Source: Chromera velia (taxonomy: Eukaryota > Sar > Chromeraceae). From it: a stretch of DNA of 45,119 nt. Made by a program: the position numbers and the translations under genes. Position 1 is the stretch's first letter. Every line of letters begins with the position of its first letter. Where the stretch lies: positions 1 to 45,119 of the forward strand of contig JAHBMJ010000567.1 of assembly GCA_018398765.1 (NCBI GenBank). Reading direction: 5' to 3'. The notes under the pieces are model-generated. The model made no database searches. It had not been told where the DNA came from and saw only the letters and a list, made by a program, of their open reading frames with translations. This document shows positions 19,636 through 30,164 of the stretch, piece after piece.

Positions 19636-22600
19636 TCAAGCGTTCTCTTGCAATTCAATCCAAGCTTGACGAGAGAGACGTCGACTAGTTGTAGTGCCCT
19701 GCGACTCAATATTTACGAGCTCAAACGTCTCAAGATCGCTCACCCCGCCATTTGTTGCCTCCTGCAGATTCACTTCCCCACACCCCGCCTCGTCGCCAAG
19801 GGGGCTGCACCCTGCAAAGTTGAGTCTCAGAAACAAGTTGGGGAATCTGACCGCCTCGATTGCTACCGTGCCTAGGCTTATGCTTGAGGCTAGACTGGGG
19901 CCGAGGATTCCGTTCGAGCCCACCTCCCGCAACCTGAATCGGAGATTCTCCGCATCCTCCCCCTCCCTTCCAAACTGCCCGTTCACCCAACCGCACCCAT
20001 CCCTGCCGTTCCCGCAAGGAGAGAGCCGACCGTCATCGTTGACACGGAGATAACGACCGGGAAACCCGACTGAGGCAATGAAAAACACATTCGAGTCTCC
20101 GGAGGCTATATCGGATTCAAGCACAAACACTTCGAAGTCACGGGACCCGATTGGGGTCTGTGCATTGAGCAGACCGCCCCCCCCCTCTCTGAAGGACGTC
20201 AATCTCGAGGCATCCAAGCGGAGAAAGACCTCCGGATTCGAAGAGGCACGCCGAAAGGCGATACGGGGCCCCTCAGGGATCGGGAGGAAGGGGGCATTCA
20301 AAATGTTGGCCATGAAGATACAATCCCACCCCATCGATTCTCTCCAAGCCGCCTCTTCTAACTCCCTCTCCCATGCCCACTGAAACCTGCACCCTATGGG
20401 TTTGTCCGGCTGCGGACACAGGTCCAAGACCCTTTCGCCTATCGTATCTGTGACTCCCCTCTTGAGGAAGTCAAAAAAGGGATTGGCGGACTCAAGACTG
20501 ACGAGAGCGTCGGCAACTTCAGGCCGGCTGTCGCCAAGGAGTTGATAAGCGAGGGCCCTCATTCCGATTAGATTCAACCGAAATCCCGGTCGTGTTGCTC
20601 TGACAACGTCGGGGTCTAGAGACGTTGCAGTCTTCCCCCTCATTCCCAAAGGAGGCTCGAGGCCAAGGGCCACCTGCCAGACAAACTCAAAGAAACTGAG
20701 TAAGTCATCCGAAAGAGGACAGCGGGAGCTTGCCTCTAAGCAGACTCGGTACGTGACGTCCTCAGGTCCCCCGGGGCCCTGGATTTTGTTGGCGTCAATC
20801 CAGGACCACCACCGCTGTGCTGCCTCTCTATCCCTGCTGACGGAGAGGTAGAGGAGGACGCCCTCTGCGGAGGAACCAGAGAATGTGTTTCCATTGTTCA
20901 GTTGGCGGGGGGATCTGAACCACCGGCCTTGCTCATCCTGTGCGTTACGCACAGTCTCGCATCCCCTCTCGTCTCCACTCGCGCAGAGGAGACCTCCGAA
21001 AACCATGACGTTGCCGTCATCGCACGGGTTGCTCGGGCTGCAGGCCTCCTTTGTCAGGTGACCAAACCCTGGGCAAAAGAGGGCAACCTCCCTCTCCCAG
21101 AAAATGCGTGCGTCAGCGAGACGCACACCAATGTCCCCTCTACAAGGCGGACCGGAGGGTGGCGTTAGTCTATCCTGCAGGACTAGGTCAAGGGTCCACG
21201 TGCAAGTTGCGTACTCAACGGGGTTATCCGGGTCCCCGTTTGAGAGGGATCGAACGAGGGTCAGGCGAAAGGAACCCGGCCTGCCCTGCACTGGATCTCC
21301 ACTAGCAATCCAGTCGTCCAGCAGGACAAAAAATTCGTCACTCGAAAAGTCTGTTTGTGGTGTAGCGGCGGGTCGCGAAGGATCAAACCCTTGCTCGGGG
21401 GGGAAGGACCTGACTCTAGACTTGTCAGCGGAATTGGTCAGATAGGACTGGGTCACAACGGGGGGGGCATCGGGGTTCGATCCTGTAACACTCAGGCCTA
21501 GGGGGATATTGGGAGCTGTGGTGACGATCCGAACGTATTCGGTGCCGCTGATGGGGGGAATTTGAACGATCTCGTATGCCGACAGTCTGGCCTCCGTCTG
21601 GAGCTGGTCGATCGTCTGGTCGAGGAGAAAAATGCGTGCGTCGTCTGCATTGACAGACGGGTTGCTCTTGCCCGTCACTGCAGAGAGAGAATCAATCCAG
21701 ACGACCATGGAGGCTTCAGATGAATCAATTAAATGTGGAATGACCCTGTGCATGGAGTATTGCAAGATCCATTCTGACTCCCTCCCCGACTTCCTCCCTC
21801 CTGTTGCGAGATAGATACAGACCGTCTGATGATCGTCTTGGAGGCAAAAGAGAGGCGACAGTCAGCCAGTCAGCAAGGTTCCGGCAAGTCTGTGTTTGTC
21901 TGTTTGTGTTCGTGTCTCTCTGTATCTCTTCACATTTCTATACATCAGTGTCTGTTTGTGCCTCTGCCTGTCTGCATGTTTCTGTCTACCTCTCTCTCTG
22001 TCCATACCGATCTTCTCATCTGCCCAGCTTTGCATGCTTCTGTGTCTCTGTCCCTTCACATGCTAGCGGTGCAGAGCTGACCAAGATCAAATACCGCTGC
22101 CCTCCCGGGTATCACTCTCTCTCCATAGGCTCCCACCACCACCGCGCCCCCAATTCCAGCAAGGGCAACCGCCCACCCAAACGAGTCCCTCGCGTCCGCG
22201 CCTTCCATCGGAAAGTCTGCTGCCAGTGCCCACGCACTACCTGAGACCTCATAGATCCCCGCAGTGCCCGAAGCCACCCCCCCACTATTGACTGACCCTG
22301 GAGCCCCCACAGCCAGCTGAGAGCCGTCTACGCTGAGCGAGACCGACTGGCCAAGACGCGCATTCGCTGTGCCCAACACTGCCAGCTCCCCGCCGCCGAC
22401 GGCGTCCCACCTCCCGGCACCTGTGCCCGTGCACCAGAAGCAGGACATATGCATGCGCAAGGAGTCACACTCTGAAAAGATACATTCAGAAACAGTCATA
22501 TGTTTGAGATCTACACACGGCTGGCTGGCAAAGGATTATTTGCACATCCATTTGCGCGAACAGACCCAGTGGAGACAGAGAAGCGTGGTGAGTGTCCCTG

Positions 22601-23591
22601 GGGATCGATCATGTCTGATAAAGAGAAAAGGGAAAGCGTACGCACCTTCATTCCACACCCATGTCGCAACGCGCCCCTCGCGAGTCGAGCTGCTTCCGAT
22701 GCGGGCGGGACACCCATACGCAAGCCTGACAGGCAATGTACCTGACAAAGAGACGGAGGTTCCGCACCGTTCACCACCAGACCCCACCAACGGTGTTCCA
22801 ATTTGGGTCCAAACACCAGGGAGGCCTGCCGGGTTACTCGGGGTGCCCCGATAAACTTCGACGGCACCTGGGCCTCCTGAAATTTGGTCGGGGCGCCCGG
22901 CAGCGAGCCAAAGCTCAGTGGGAGATATGCTCACAAGGGAGACACTCCATCCGAAGCCCTGGTTGCCCTGCACTCCCGTGATGACTGTGCTCAGTCCGGG
23001 AGGGCTGGCGACACAGTTTTTGCCGCTACCCACTCCGCACAAACGCATGTCATATACATACACAGCGCCCGTCGACCCATCTTGGAACGGAGCTCCAATG
23101 GCAATGAAGTTGTTGTTAGTCAGCGAAACGCTCTTGCCGAACTGACCAAAAGAGGGAGGGGTCGGTAGGATCGCGAAATCCGTCCAGGTCCCACCTACGA
23201 GTTCCTTCACCACCACCTTATTGTCCTGGTTCTCATTGGTGACAAACCCTGTTGCGATTCGGGTTCCGTCGGGGGAAATAGCCAGGCTCTGGGACTCAGC
23301 ATCAGTGGCCGCATCGTCCACCACGGCCTCTCCGACTCGGGTCCAGCTGGAGGAGGCCGAATCGAAATCGTAAGCCTCGACAACACCGAAAACCAACGGA
23401 GTGCTAACACCCGAACCGACAACCACCCGGGACCCGTCAGCTGAGATCGCCACCTGAGCACCGTGGTTCTGCACCTGTTGTGCAGCTGGGACAGGCAAGG
23501 TGCTGGATAAGCCTCCACGCTGGATGAAAAGAGCGCCACGAGCGCATTCCAATAGGAGACAAATGCACACTGCGTACAGCATCAACAACAT
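19636..23591 (-). CDS. Predicted secreted protein with FG-GAP-like repeats and C-terminal AbfB-like repeats
   Basis: Three exons on the minus strand, 23591-22646, 22420-22082 and 21800-19636, join in phase for 3450 bases, or 1149 residues plus stop. Introns begin GTGCGT and GTCAGC and end in CACAG and AACAG. A signal peptide opens the protein (MLLMLYAVCICLLLECARG). Residues about 40-430 carry FG-GAP-like repeats: units such as VAISADGSRVVVGSG, FGKSVSLTNNNFIAIGAPF, FGWSVSLVSISPTELWLAAG, LGQSVSLSVDGSQLAVGAP and FGWAVALAGIGGAVVVGAY, as in integrin-type beta-propellers. A middle part contains GNTFSGSSAEGVLLYLSVSR and RWWSWIDAN, which recall alpha/alpha-toroid proteins. The C-terminal ~190 residues repeat a PE.FLRL / PGRYLRVNDDG / PNLFLRLN pattern typical of AbfB-like beta-trefoil sugar-binding modules. 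No catalytic residues were identified. It may bind extracellular polysaccharide; this is inference. Confidence 0.75.
21820..22050. other. Intron of the FG-GAP/AbfB-like gene with CTGT-rich tract
   Basis: This lies within the second intron (22081-21801). On the + strand it is a run of TCTGT, CTCTCTG and GTCTG motifs. Open frames here on both strands are artefacts of this composition. Confidence 0.55.
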
Positions 23592-23699
23592 GCTGCAGTC
23601 ACACGCACGGGGAAAAGGTCTATACTTTGAAAGAGGTACTCATCGATGGGTTGTGCACCTTGACCCTTCCATGAAGCAATGAACAAAATGCTCCCTGCA

Positions 23700-24055
23700 G
23701 CGACGTAAGATTGAGACCTCGGACTGTTCAACTTCTATTAATATGCGTTGAAGAAAACGCAAAAATTAATTCACAATTAACACGTACGTGAAAACAAGTT
23801 GGGTTGTTCGCGCGCGATATGGTAAGTTTAGGAAAAGTTTGACAATGTACATGCCGTGGCCCCGGAGCCACGGTATCTGGAGCCACGGTATCTGTAGCCC
23901 AAACCGAAAGGAAAAAAGTAAAGGTGAGCCCCGCCTCCTACACCGAATTTCGCGCGCGCGCCACTTACGTACTTCCCCACATTTCGGGTCGCAAACGCCT
24001 TACGGGACCGCGCAGTAAAAATTTTGCGCATGCATGATTGAAATGATTGAATTCA
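23700..24055. promoter_or_regulatory. Upstream region of the FG-GAP/AbfB-like gene with hairpin and direct repeats
   Basis: CCGTGGC at 23853-23859 can pair with GCCACGG downstream, and GGAGCCACGGTATCT occurs twice in a row (about 23864-23893). CATGCCGTGGCCCCGG (23850-23865) recurs in inverse orientation at 26671-26686. The position about 260 bases upstream of the start codon could suit a promoter element, but it could equally be a repeat remnant. Nothing here demonstrates regulatory function. Confidence 0.25.
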
Positions 24056-24079
24056 ACCGCCTCTGAGGTCTGAATTCAG

Positions 24080-24335
24080 ATGCGCTATCAGATGCGCTGT
24101 TCGACAGCTTTGTCAGACTTTGCAATGTGGATGAGCAGATGAGGGAAATCTTCAACTTAATGACGGACGTGGGCGTGACAGTGAGTGAGAGCTAGGTGAA
24201 AACACTACTCTTCAAACGCCGTCTCCGCGCGTCTCAATCTGTCTGTTGTGAGTTTCATCCAGAGTTTCATATTGTTTCCAGACTAAACAGATCTGCCCTT
24301 TGGTCAGGTCCCTACCTGTCCTGCTCCAAGGAAAG
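24080..24335 (+). CDS. Orphan pair of in-phase exons, unidentified protein
   Basis: Two candidate exons, 24080-24180 and 24282-24335, are bounded by TTCAG and TCCAG acceptors and by GTGAGT donors. They join in phase to give about 52 residues, including LFDSFVRLCNVDEQMREIF and then ICPLVRSLPVLLQGK. The composition is that of a normal helical protein and no stop interrupts the join. No upstream or downstream exon could be attached with confidence. It is therefore a fragment of a gene or a decayed copy, and I do not recognise the family. Confidence 0.35.
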
Positions 24336-25120
24336 GTGAGTGGTCAATCTGTTCCTGTCTTCGTATTCCTCCTGTTTATTTGACTCCATAAATGAAAGGG
24401 AAACAGTCAGAGACAATCTGCTAGCAAGCACATGTGACTCTCTGCCGTGAGCAAGCTGCTGAACCCGGATGCCTATGGCTTTCCTCTAGCTCTATTCACC
24501 CTGTTTGAGCCTGCCATGCAATATATGTGATTTCCTGTCTGTACTGACTTTGGGCTGTGAATCCTTGTATCTTTGACTAAATAGGTGAATGAGTAGGCGT
24601 GTTGGGTTTCCGTGTCCGTCTACATGTCTATCTTAAAGTATCCCCCCGTTGCTGTCCACGATACTCGTTTCGATGCACGGTGCCCCTGTAGACAATTTTT
24701 TCCGGTAATTATGTGCATGGCTACCAGCCTGTGACATGGTTTTGTCTTCGTATACTCTGTCCGGCTTTCTCCGTTCCACATTTTTCTGTGTTCCTTAGGC
24801 TATGTGTGTATTGAAAATCGTCTCCTTTGAGTGACCGGGTGCACGTTGATTGAGTGCAGGAGTGCTGAGACTCTGAGGAGAAGCGCAAAGGCGAAAGACT
24901 GACTGACTGACCTACTGATCGACTGGCAGCGACAGACAGTCACAGTGACTGACTATTTGTCTGTCTTCTAAGTCTGTCTTGCTGTCTATAAAAAAATTCC
25001 CCTCCCCTGGAATAAAAATATGGCCTGTCTGCCTGCCTGCCCACCTGCTCGCCTGCCTACCTATCTGTCTGCTTCTCCGTATGTTTGTCTGTATGACATT
25101 GTATGTAGGTGTATGCATAT
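24336..25120. other. No gene supported
   Basis: The segment has short open frames only. From 24880 there are CTGACTGACTGAC and GCCTGCCTGCC simple repeats that lead into the microsatellite cluster. A further exon of the orphan pair could be hidden here, but none was identified. Confidence 0.4.
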
Positions 25121-25137
25121 ATGTATGAGGCCAGGAG

Positions 25138-25138
<1 letters not shown>

Positions 25139-25208
<70 letters not shown>

Positions 25209-25241
25209 AAGAGAGAGAGAGAGAGCAAGAGCGAGAGCGAG

Positions 25242-25290
<49 letters not shown>
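25139..25290. repeat. Composite (CA)n(GA)n microsatellite
   Basis: Bases 25139-25168 are CA repeats, followed by GA repeats with AAAG interruptions to about 25240. A second CA run then leads into a second GA run ending near 25288. The many open frames across it translate to dipeptide repeats and are not genes. Confidence 0.9.
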
Positions 25291-25293
<3 letters not shown>

Positions 25294-25727
25294 GGCAGCT
25301 TGTGCTTCAAGGCTCTAGCAGGACTACATCCATGATGTATTTCATTGTGTCGGCCCTTCTGCTTTGTGTGTTTTTGTGCGTATGTGCGAGCTTCCTCTGA
25401 AAGGCTCTGTAACATTCCCGCTCCACTCTACTGCAGGGCCTGTGTATGTTAGTGTGTATGGTTGTCTCTCGGTGTATGTTTGCCTGCATATTCCTTCTAG
25501 ATATTCCTCTGTACGACCACCAGGCAGTACACCGAGGTCTGCTTGCTTGAAATCATACTCAAAACTCTCTGGGTTGCTTGTTTACTTTGGGGTCACTGCC
25601 CAGGGCCACTGCCTCTTTTTGCACTGCACAATTTTGAATGTTCTGCGTATCAGTCTGTGAATGGAATGAAAGCCTTAGAAACTTTGGAAAGGGAACATTC
25701 CTTAGCACGTCCCTATTTGATCTTCCG

Positions 25728-25734
<7 letters not shown>

Positions 25735-25810
<76 letters not shown>
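25735..25810. repeat. Composite (CT)n(GT)n microsatellite
   Basis: A CT run switches abruptly into a GT run. The arrangement is the reverse complement of the (CA)n(GA)n order at 25139-25290 and the same as in the intron at 10489-10548. Confidence 0.9.
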
Positions 25811-25907
25811 TCCGTCCGTGCGTGTGCGATCTATACCTGTGCGAGCTTGTCAGTCTGAGTAATGTGCATGCTTATGTGTACGTACAATGTGGCGGTGAGA
25901 GTGTGAA

Positions 25908-25909
<2 letters not shown>

Positions 25910-25975
<66 letters not shown>

Positions 25976-25980
25976 TTATG
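25910..25980. repeat. (CT)n microsatellite
   Basis: This is an almost pure CT run with two TTT interruptions, followed by TGTGTGCGTGAGTGTGTG. Flanking bases to 26220 are also GA- or GT-biased. Confidence 0.9.
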
Positions 25981-26220
25981 TGTGCGTGAGTGTGTGTATG
26001 TATGTGTATCTGTGTGTGTGTATGTGTGTATGTACGTGCGCACGTTAGCAGACAGGTAGCAGATGAAGACTCATGATCAGAGAGAGATAGAGAGCGAGAG
26101 AGGGAAAGAGCCAGATGGATATACGGTTCTGCATAGGAGAAAGAGATCGAGGCCGATGCACCCAGACTGAAATAGAAAAACTGACAGTGTCTCAGACAGA
26201 CAGCAAGATCGAGAGACAAA

Positions 26221-27830
26221 GGCTAGAACAAAGGGTGAAAAATGATGAAAGAGTAACTATTGTGTAAGTGATGCAAACATATATGCAAACACTGTAATAC
26301 ACTGTCAAAGACTAGGTTAAATACTGTTGGCTCACTCCTCCCCGGTCCTCGGACCGTCCTCCATGTCTGGGGCTTTTTCACAGATACCTTTACTGTGTTT
26401 TCGTATCGAACCTAATCGAGTTATTAGTGTATTGAGAGATTACGTTAACTAGAAAACGAGTAAATCATTCTCTAGATCGTCATTTTTTCTTTTTTAAAAA
26501 TGTTAGAAAAAATATGGTAAATTAGTTTTATAAACTCAGGTAAAGAATATGTATTGTAGACAGATTGTAGATCGATTTGCTATAACTATGAGTGAGAATT
26601 TCAGACTAATTTTTAGTTGTATTTAGGCTTTCATACGCAATAATGTGTGACCCCCGGTTTCCCCCTTTCACCGGGGCCACGGCATGCTCCGCAGGAGCAT
26701 CAAATGCCCTACATAAGAAATTAAAAATTCATATATTCTTTGTAACTACTTACAAAAAATTTTCAGGTTTACGTCATTTTGCATCCTGAAATTATCATTG
26801 TTCTTATTTTGTAAAAATTATCTGCGTCAATAAAAATTCTGTTTGTACGTGCACTATCTACGTGATGATGAGTGCTCTACCTAGACCACCAATTAAATCA
26901 CTATCACTATCACACTAATCAAAGTCCTGCTTCAATGCATGCAGCTTCATGATACTTCATGAGTGAACATGTATCAATTTATAACTATCTGCAAAGATAA
27001 ATGTGTTAGCTTATGTCACCGTCTTACTGTGTCAAATAAAAAGTTTTAGTGAACAGCTCTTTCAGTATAAAATTTAAATCAAACTAGACTCGGAATATAA
27101 AAAGATTTCTTGGATGCCATGCATTTACGTGCATTTATTGCACTGGCATGTAGTATGTTATACATATACATGTCACCGGACAGTCATCCGGAGTTCCATT
27201 TTTTGATAACTAAATTATCAGTCGGTCCTGCCCCCCAATGCCCCGATGCCCCCCGTTGACTCGCCACCGGTCCAGTGCATCGAGACTCTAACGCTGTGAC
27301 GTCTCCGAATAACCTGAAGCACAGATGAGCATTCAGATTGCGTCATGCGGAAGAGTGCTCGTGTTTCACTTGATCCTCCACGCCTTGTACTTCCCGAAGA
27401 ATCGCCATTTTTGCCCTGCACAATGAAGAAAAAATTCAGCAGAGATGAGACAATGAAGATGATGACAACCCTCTTCAGATGACTTCCACACTAGTGTGCC
27501 CTTGACTTGCCCGCTTGATATCTGGCTCCTCAAATGGACTGGAACTCGCCCATACCCACCCCCATGCCAGCGGATGCGTGGGAGAGAAGAAAAACGCATC
27601 AATCAAGTGAAGAAGGGGTAGACAATCGTCTCTCCAGTCGACACACTCTATTTCAAAAAATGAGGGAACGCGGGTAGGTGAGCCTGATCGAAATGGTCAT
27701 TCGTCCATACATGAGTGGACTCAGCGCGCGTCCAAAAAGAAGGAATGGGATCCATGACCGAGTCTGGAAGAATCGCGAAGGGATTTGTACGTCGAATCTG
27801 ACATCCTGCCTACGAACCTAGCTCAGCAAC
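26221..27830. other. AT-rich intergenic DNA; no gene supported
   Basis: Bases 26400-27200 are AT-rich with no long open frame. Bases 26671-26697 carry the inverted copy of CATGCCGTGGCCCCGG and a hairpin ATGCTCC-GCA-GGAGCAT. Short minus-strand frames at 27218-27602 lack motifs. They may be 3' flank of the gene ending at 27831. Confidence 0.45.
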
Positions 27831-28949
27831 TCACAAGATTTCTTTCCGCCTGTTTTTCCGTGCCATCACAGCACTTTCGCCAGTCCCCGCCGCTTTGAAG
27901 TCTTCCACAGCCCTCCGAAATTCTTCCCAGTGCACCGATGCAGCTCCAGATACAGGAGGGTCACGCTCCGTTCGCATGTCAAACGACGATGATGCGGATG
28001 AAGATGAAGAAGAGCACTGGTGGGAAGAAGATGGGCCCTCTTCGGCCTGTCGTTCCGGGAGTCGCCTACCCGCTTGCTTCCTCTTGAGCTCGGCGGCAGA
28101 CACCCGATACTGTTGCGGAAATCCCTCCTCACCCCCGACTGTGAACACTCTCTGATCGTCGTCATCTTCTTCCTCCTCTCTCCTGCTGTCCTCCGCCAAT
28201 CCCCCAAAGTCGCCTGTATCGATCTCAAAAGGTTCCAGAAAAACTTCCTTTTTCCTCCGCGGTTCATCTGAGGGTTCCAGGTCCCTCGCCCTTCTGGCTT
28301 CGACGCCTGCATTGGTCTCTTCCTCCCGGGTAAGCCGTACCTGCAGAACGATAGGCAAGACTTTGGCGCACCGGCTTTCTCTGTCGTGCAGGGGGGTGCT
28401 TATAGACGTGACTACTTCCTGAGGAAGCATGAGAGGACGGGGGGGGAAGCAAACGTCAAAGGCGCGAGGAATGAAAAGGAACAGGGAAGCGAGGACGCAG
28501 GAATAGGAGCGTGGGCGGACGAAGGCAGAAGCAGTACGAAGAGGGTGGTGGAGATTCGCGTTCATTGGCGCCCGGTGGTGTGCAGGCGGGGTCGCGTGAC
28601 CCTGGGAACGGGATATTAGGGATGACCGGGGCCGAGCGAGAAAAGAAAGACTGAAAAACAAGGACGAAGATAAGGCATGATGAGACCGCCCTGTCATCAT
28701 GCGACGGGGAAACGCTGCTTTACTGCACAGGGCGGATCTCTCCCGCGTGGTGACTATATACGTACATGTGTTACAATAGGTGGGCGGGGTGAGATCCTTT
28801 ATGCTGACCTTTTTGGTTCCCTTTAAAGTCTTTCGTGCTTCTGCATCGTAGGTGAGGGCCTTCAACTTTGAGATGGAAGAGTCGGGCACATCAATCGGTT
28901 TTGATTCCTTTGGAATCAGCGCACTCTCAGTGAGCCAACCGAGAGACAT
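27831..28949 (-). CDS. Two-exon gene, uncharacterised acidic protein with conserved-looking N-terminus
   Basis: Exons 28949-28809 and 28418-27831 join in phase 0 across a GTCAGC...CTCAG intron of 390 bases, giving 242 residues. The intron happens to stay open, but its translation is low-quality (Ser/Leu/Arg/His-rich). The N-terminus MSLGWLTESALIPKESKPID looks like a compact conserved motif. The middle has a charged helix (REEETNAGVEARRARDLEP) followed by a Glu/Asp run. Later come a Ser-rich linker and a C-terminal helix (HWEEFRRAVEDFKAAGTGES) that ends in a basic cluster. I do not recognise the family. Acidic runs plus a basic C-terminus would suit a nuclear or RNA-associated protein, but that is a guess. 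Confidence 0.6.
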   Translation of the reverse strand: MSLGWLTESALIPKESKPIDVPDSSISKLKALTYDAEARKTLKGTKKVSIKDLTPPTYCNTCTYIVTTRERSALCSKAAFPRRMMTGRSHHALSSSLFFSLSFLARPRSSLISRSQGHATPPAHHRAPMNANLHHPLRTASAFVRPRSYSCVLASLFLFIPRAFDVCFPPRPLMLPQEVVTSISTPLHDRESRCAKVLPIVLQVRLTREEETNAGVEARRARDLEPSDEPRRKKEVFLEPFEIDTGDFGGLAEDSRREEEEDDDDQRVFTVGGEEGFPQQYRVSAAELKRKQAGRRLPERQAEEGPSSSHQCSSSSSSASSSFDMRTERDPPVSGAASVHWEEFRRAVEDFKAAGTGESAVMARKNRRKEIL

Positions 28950-29448
28950 GGCGGATAGATGAAAAAAAATGAAAGAGACGGAATCAGTTGAAAAAGGAAG
29001 CTTCAGAAGGTTGGGATTTGGATCAAGTCTTGATTCACTCCAATCCAGTCCCGGGCACGAAAGCTCACTGTGTCAGCTTCGTCTTGGGATCTACTTCACC
29101 GGTGCATCTCAGACGCAGAAGGAAAGGCGGGTCTTAAGTTGTGCAACTGAAATTGAGAAGTCGCCGTCTACGGAATAAACGCACATATGTGTTGGTTCTC
29201 CGAGATCTCCAGCTTTGAACTCAATTTAGCACTTCTCCGACTTGTTTCCTGGTGAATGCAGGATGGTAGTAAAGGAGAGTGGAGCTAGGCGGACGATAGG
29301 GCGGACAAACAAACACCGTTATTGCGTGTGACTGCAAGATCGCTTTGTATACTGACAGCATCTGGCACTTTTCCCAGTCACGCGATGTCACGCGACCTAT
29401 CGCGACCTTGACGAAATGCCTGCCGGGGCCCAGGGCCTCGGTTCTTGT
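28950..29448. other. Upstream region of the two-exon gene; no gene supported
   Basis: This is the 5' flank of the minus-strand gene. Short frames on both strands show no motif. A small direct repeat, TCACGCGATGTCACGCGACC, lies near 29379-29398. Confidence 0.35.
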
Positions 29449-29661
29449 GGCCCGGAAAGCGAAGCTGAGAGGGCACTTAACAAAAATTGCACCCCCCCAG
29501 ACCACACGGATGCATGCGTCCGACGTTTACAGGAAGATTTGACGCACGCCAAGCTCAGCCCCGGAAAGACAATTCAGCTGAGGAGGCACTTTCCAAATTT
29601 AAAGCAGGGGCAACAAGAATAAATTTCGCTTTCCGGGCCATTCGCACGGAGTGCGTCAGAT
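29449..29661. mobile_element. MITE-like element, copy 1 (213 bp)
   Basis: The inverted ends are perfect: GGCCCGGAAAGCGAA (29449-29463) matches TTCGCTTTCCGGGCC (29625-29639). The right end is followed by CATTCGCACGGAGTGCGTCAGAT, which holds a CGCAC/GTGCG hairpin. The sequence is nearly identical to 40515-40727, which has the same length of 213 bases. No coding capacity is evident. The element shares its ends with the larger modular repeats at 762-1143, 32790-33293 and 43227-43726. Confidence 0.75.
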
Positions 29662-30164
29662 CTAGATCTGTATACCCCGTGACCTGGCGCCCGAGGGGGG
29701 GGTTAACGCGCGAGTGTCCCCCGATCTCGACACCTATCCGTCACGCATGGCAGGCTTCGTGCGAACGGTCGCGAAAAAACAATCCCTCCACCACGACAGA
29801 GAGAAACGTGCCCCTCAAGCAATATGTGCGGGCATCGATCGGCTACGTAAATGCATTCAATTAAGCTATATATATAACATAAGGATCTTCGGTGGCAAAA
29901 AAGAACTGGTATGGGACAGACGTAGCTGCATATTATCCTGTACATCTGGAGGATGGAGGTAACAGGCCCACCAGTACGTTCAAATTTGCAGTCAATCCTG
30001 CGTCTGTGCATGCAGCTAAGCAGCAGCTTTTTGACTGACCTTGCTACGAGAATTAGTGTACTCTGCATACACAGTTCAATGAAGCTTCTGTCTGGACATG
30101 TGGTGAGAGAATCAAATCTTCAGGCCAGAAGTCCTACATCAAGATAAACACGCAGACGTTGAAC
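29662..30164. other. No gene supported
   Basis: Short frames only. Bases 30135-30175 resemble the sequence at 32185-32226 (ATGAACATGCAAAC / TAAACACGCAGACG, then AACTTCTCTCCACTT). This indicates that the left flank of the minisatellite comes from the same source as the duplicated 1.47-kb segment. Confidence 0.4.

Noticed and set aside
25020-26219. Open frames made of Ser-Leu, Arg-Glu or Cys-Val repeats
   Set aside because: They are translations of dinucleotide repeats.
27218-27602. Small minus-strand frames downstream of the two-exon gene
   Set aside because: No motif and no splice join in phase to the gene; most likely 3' flanking sequence.
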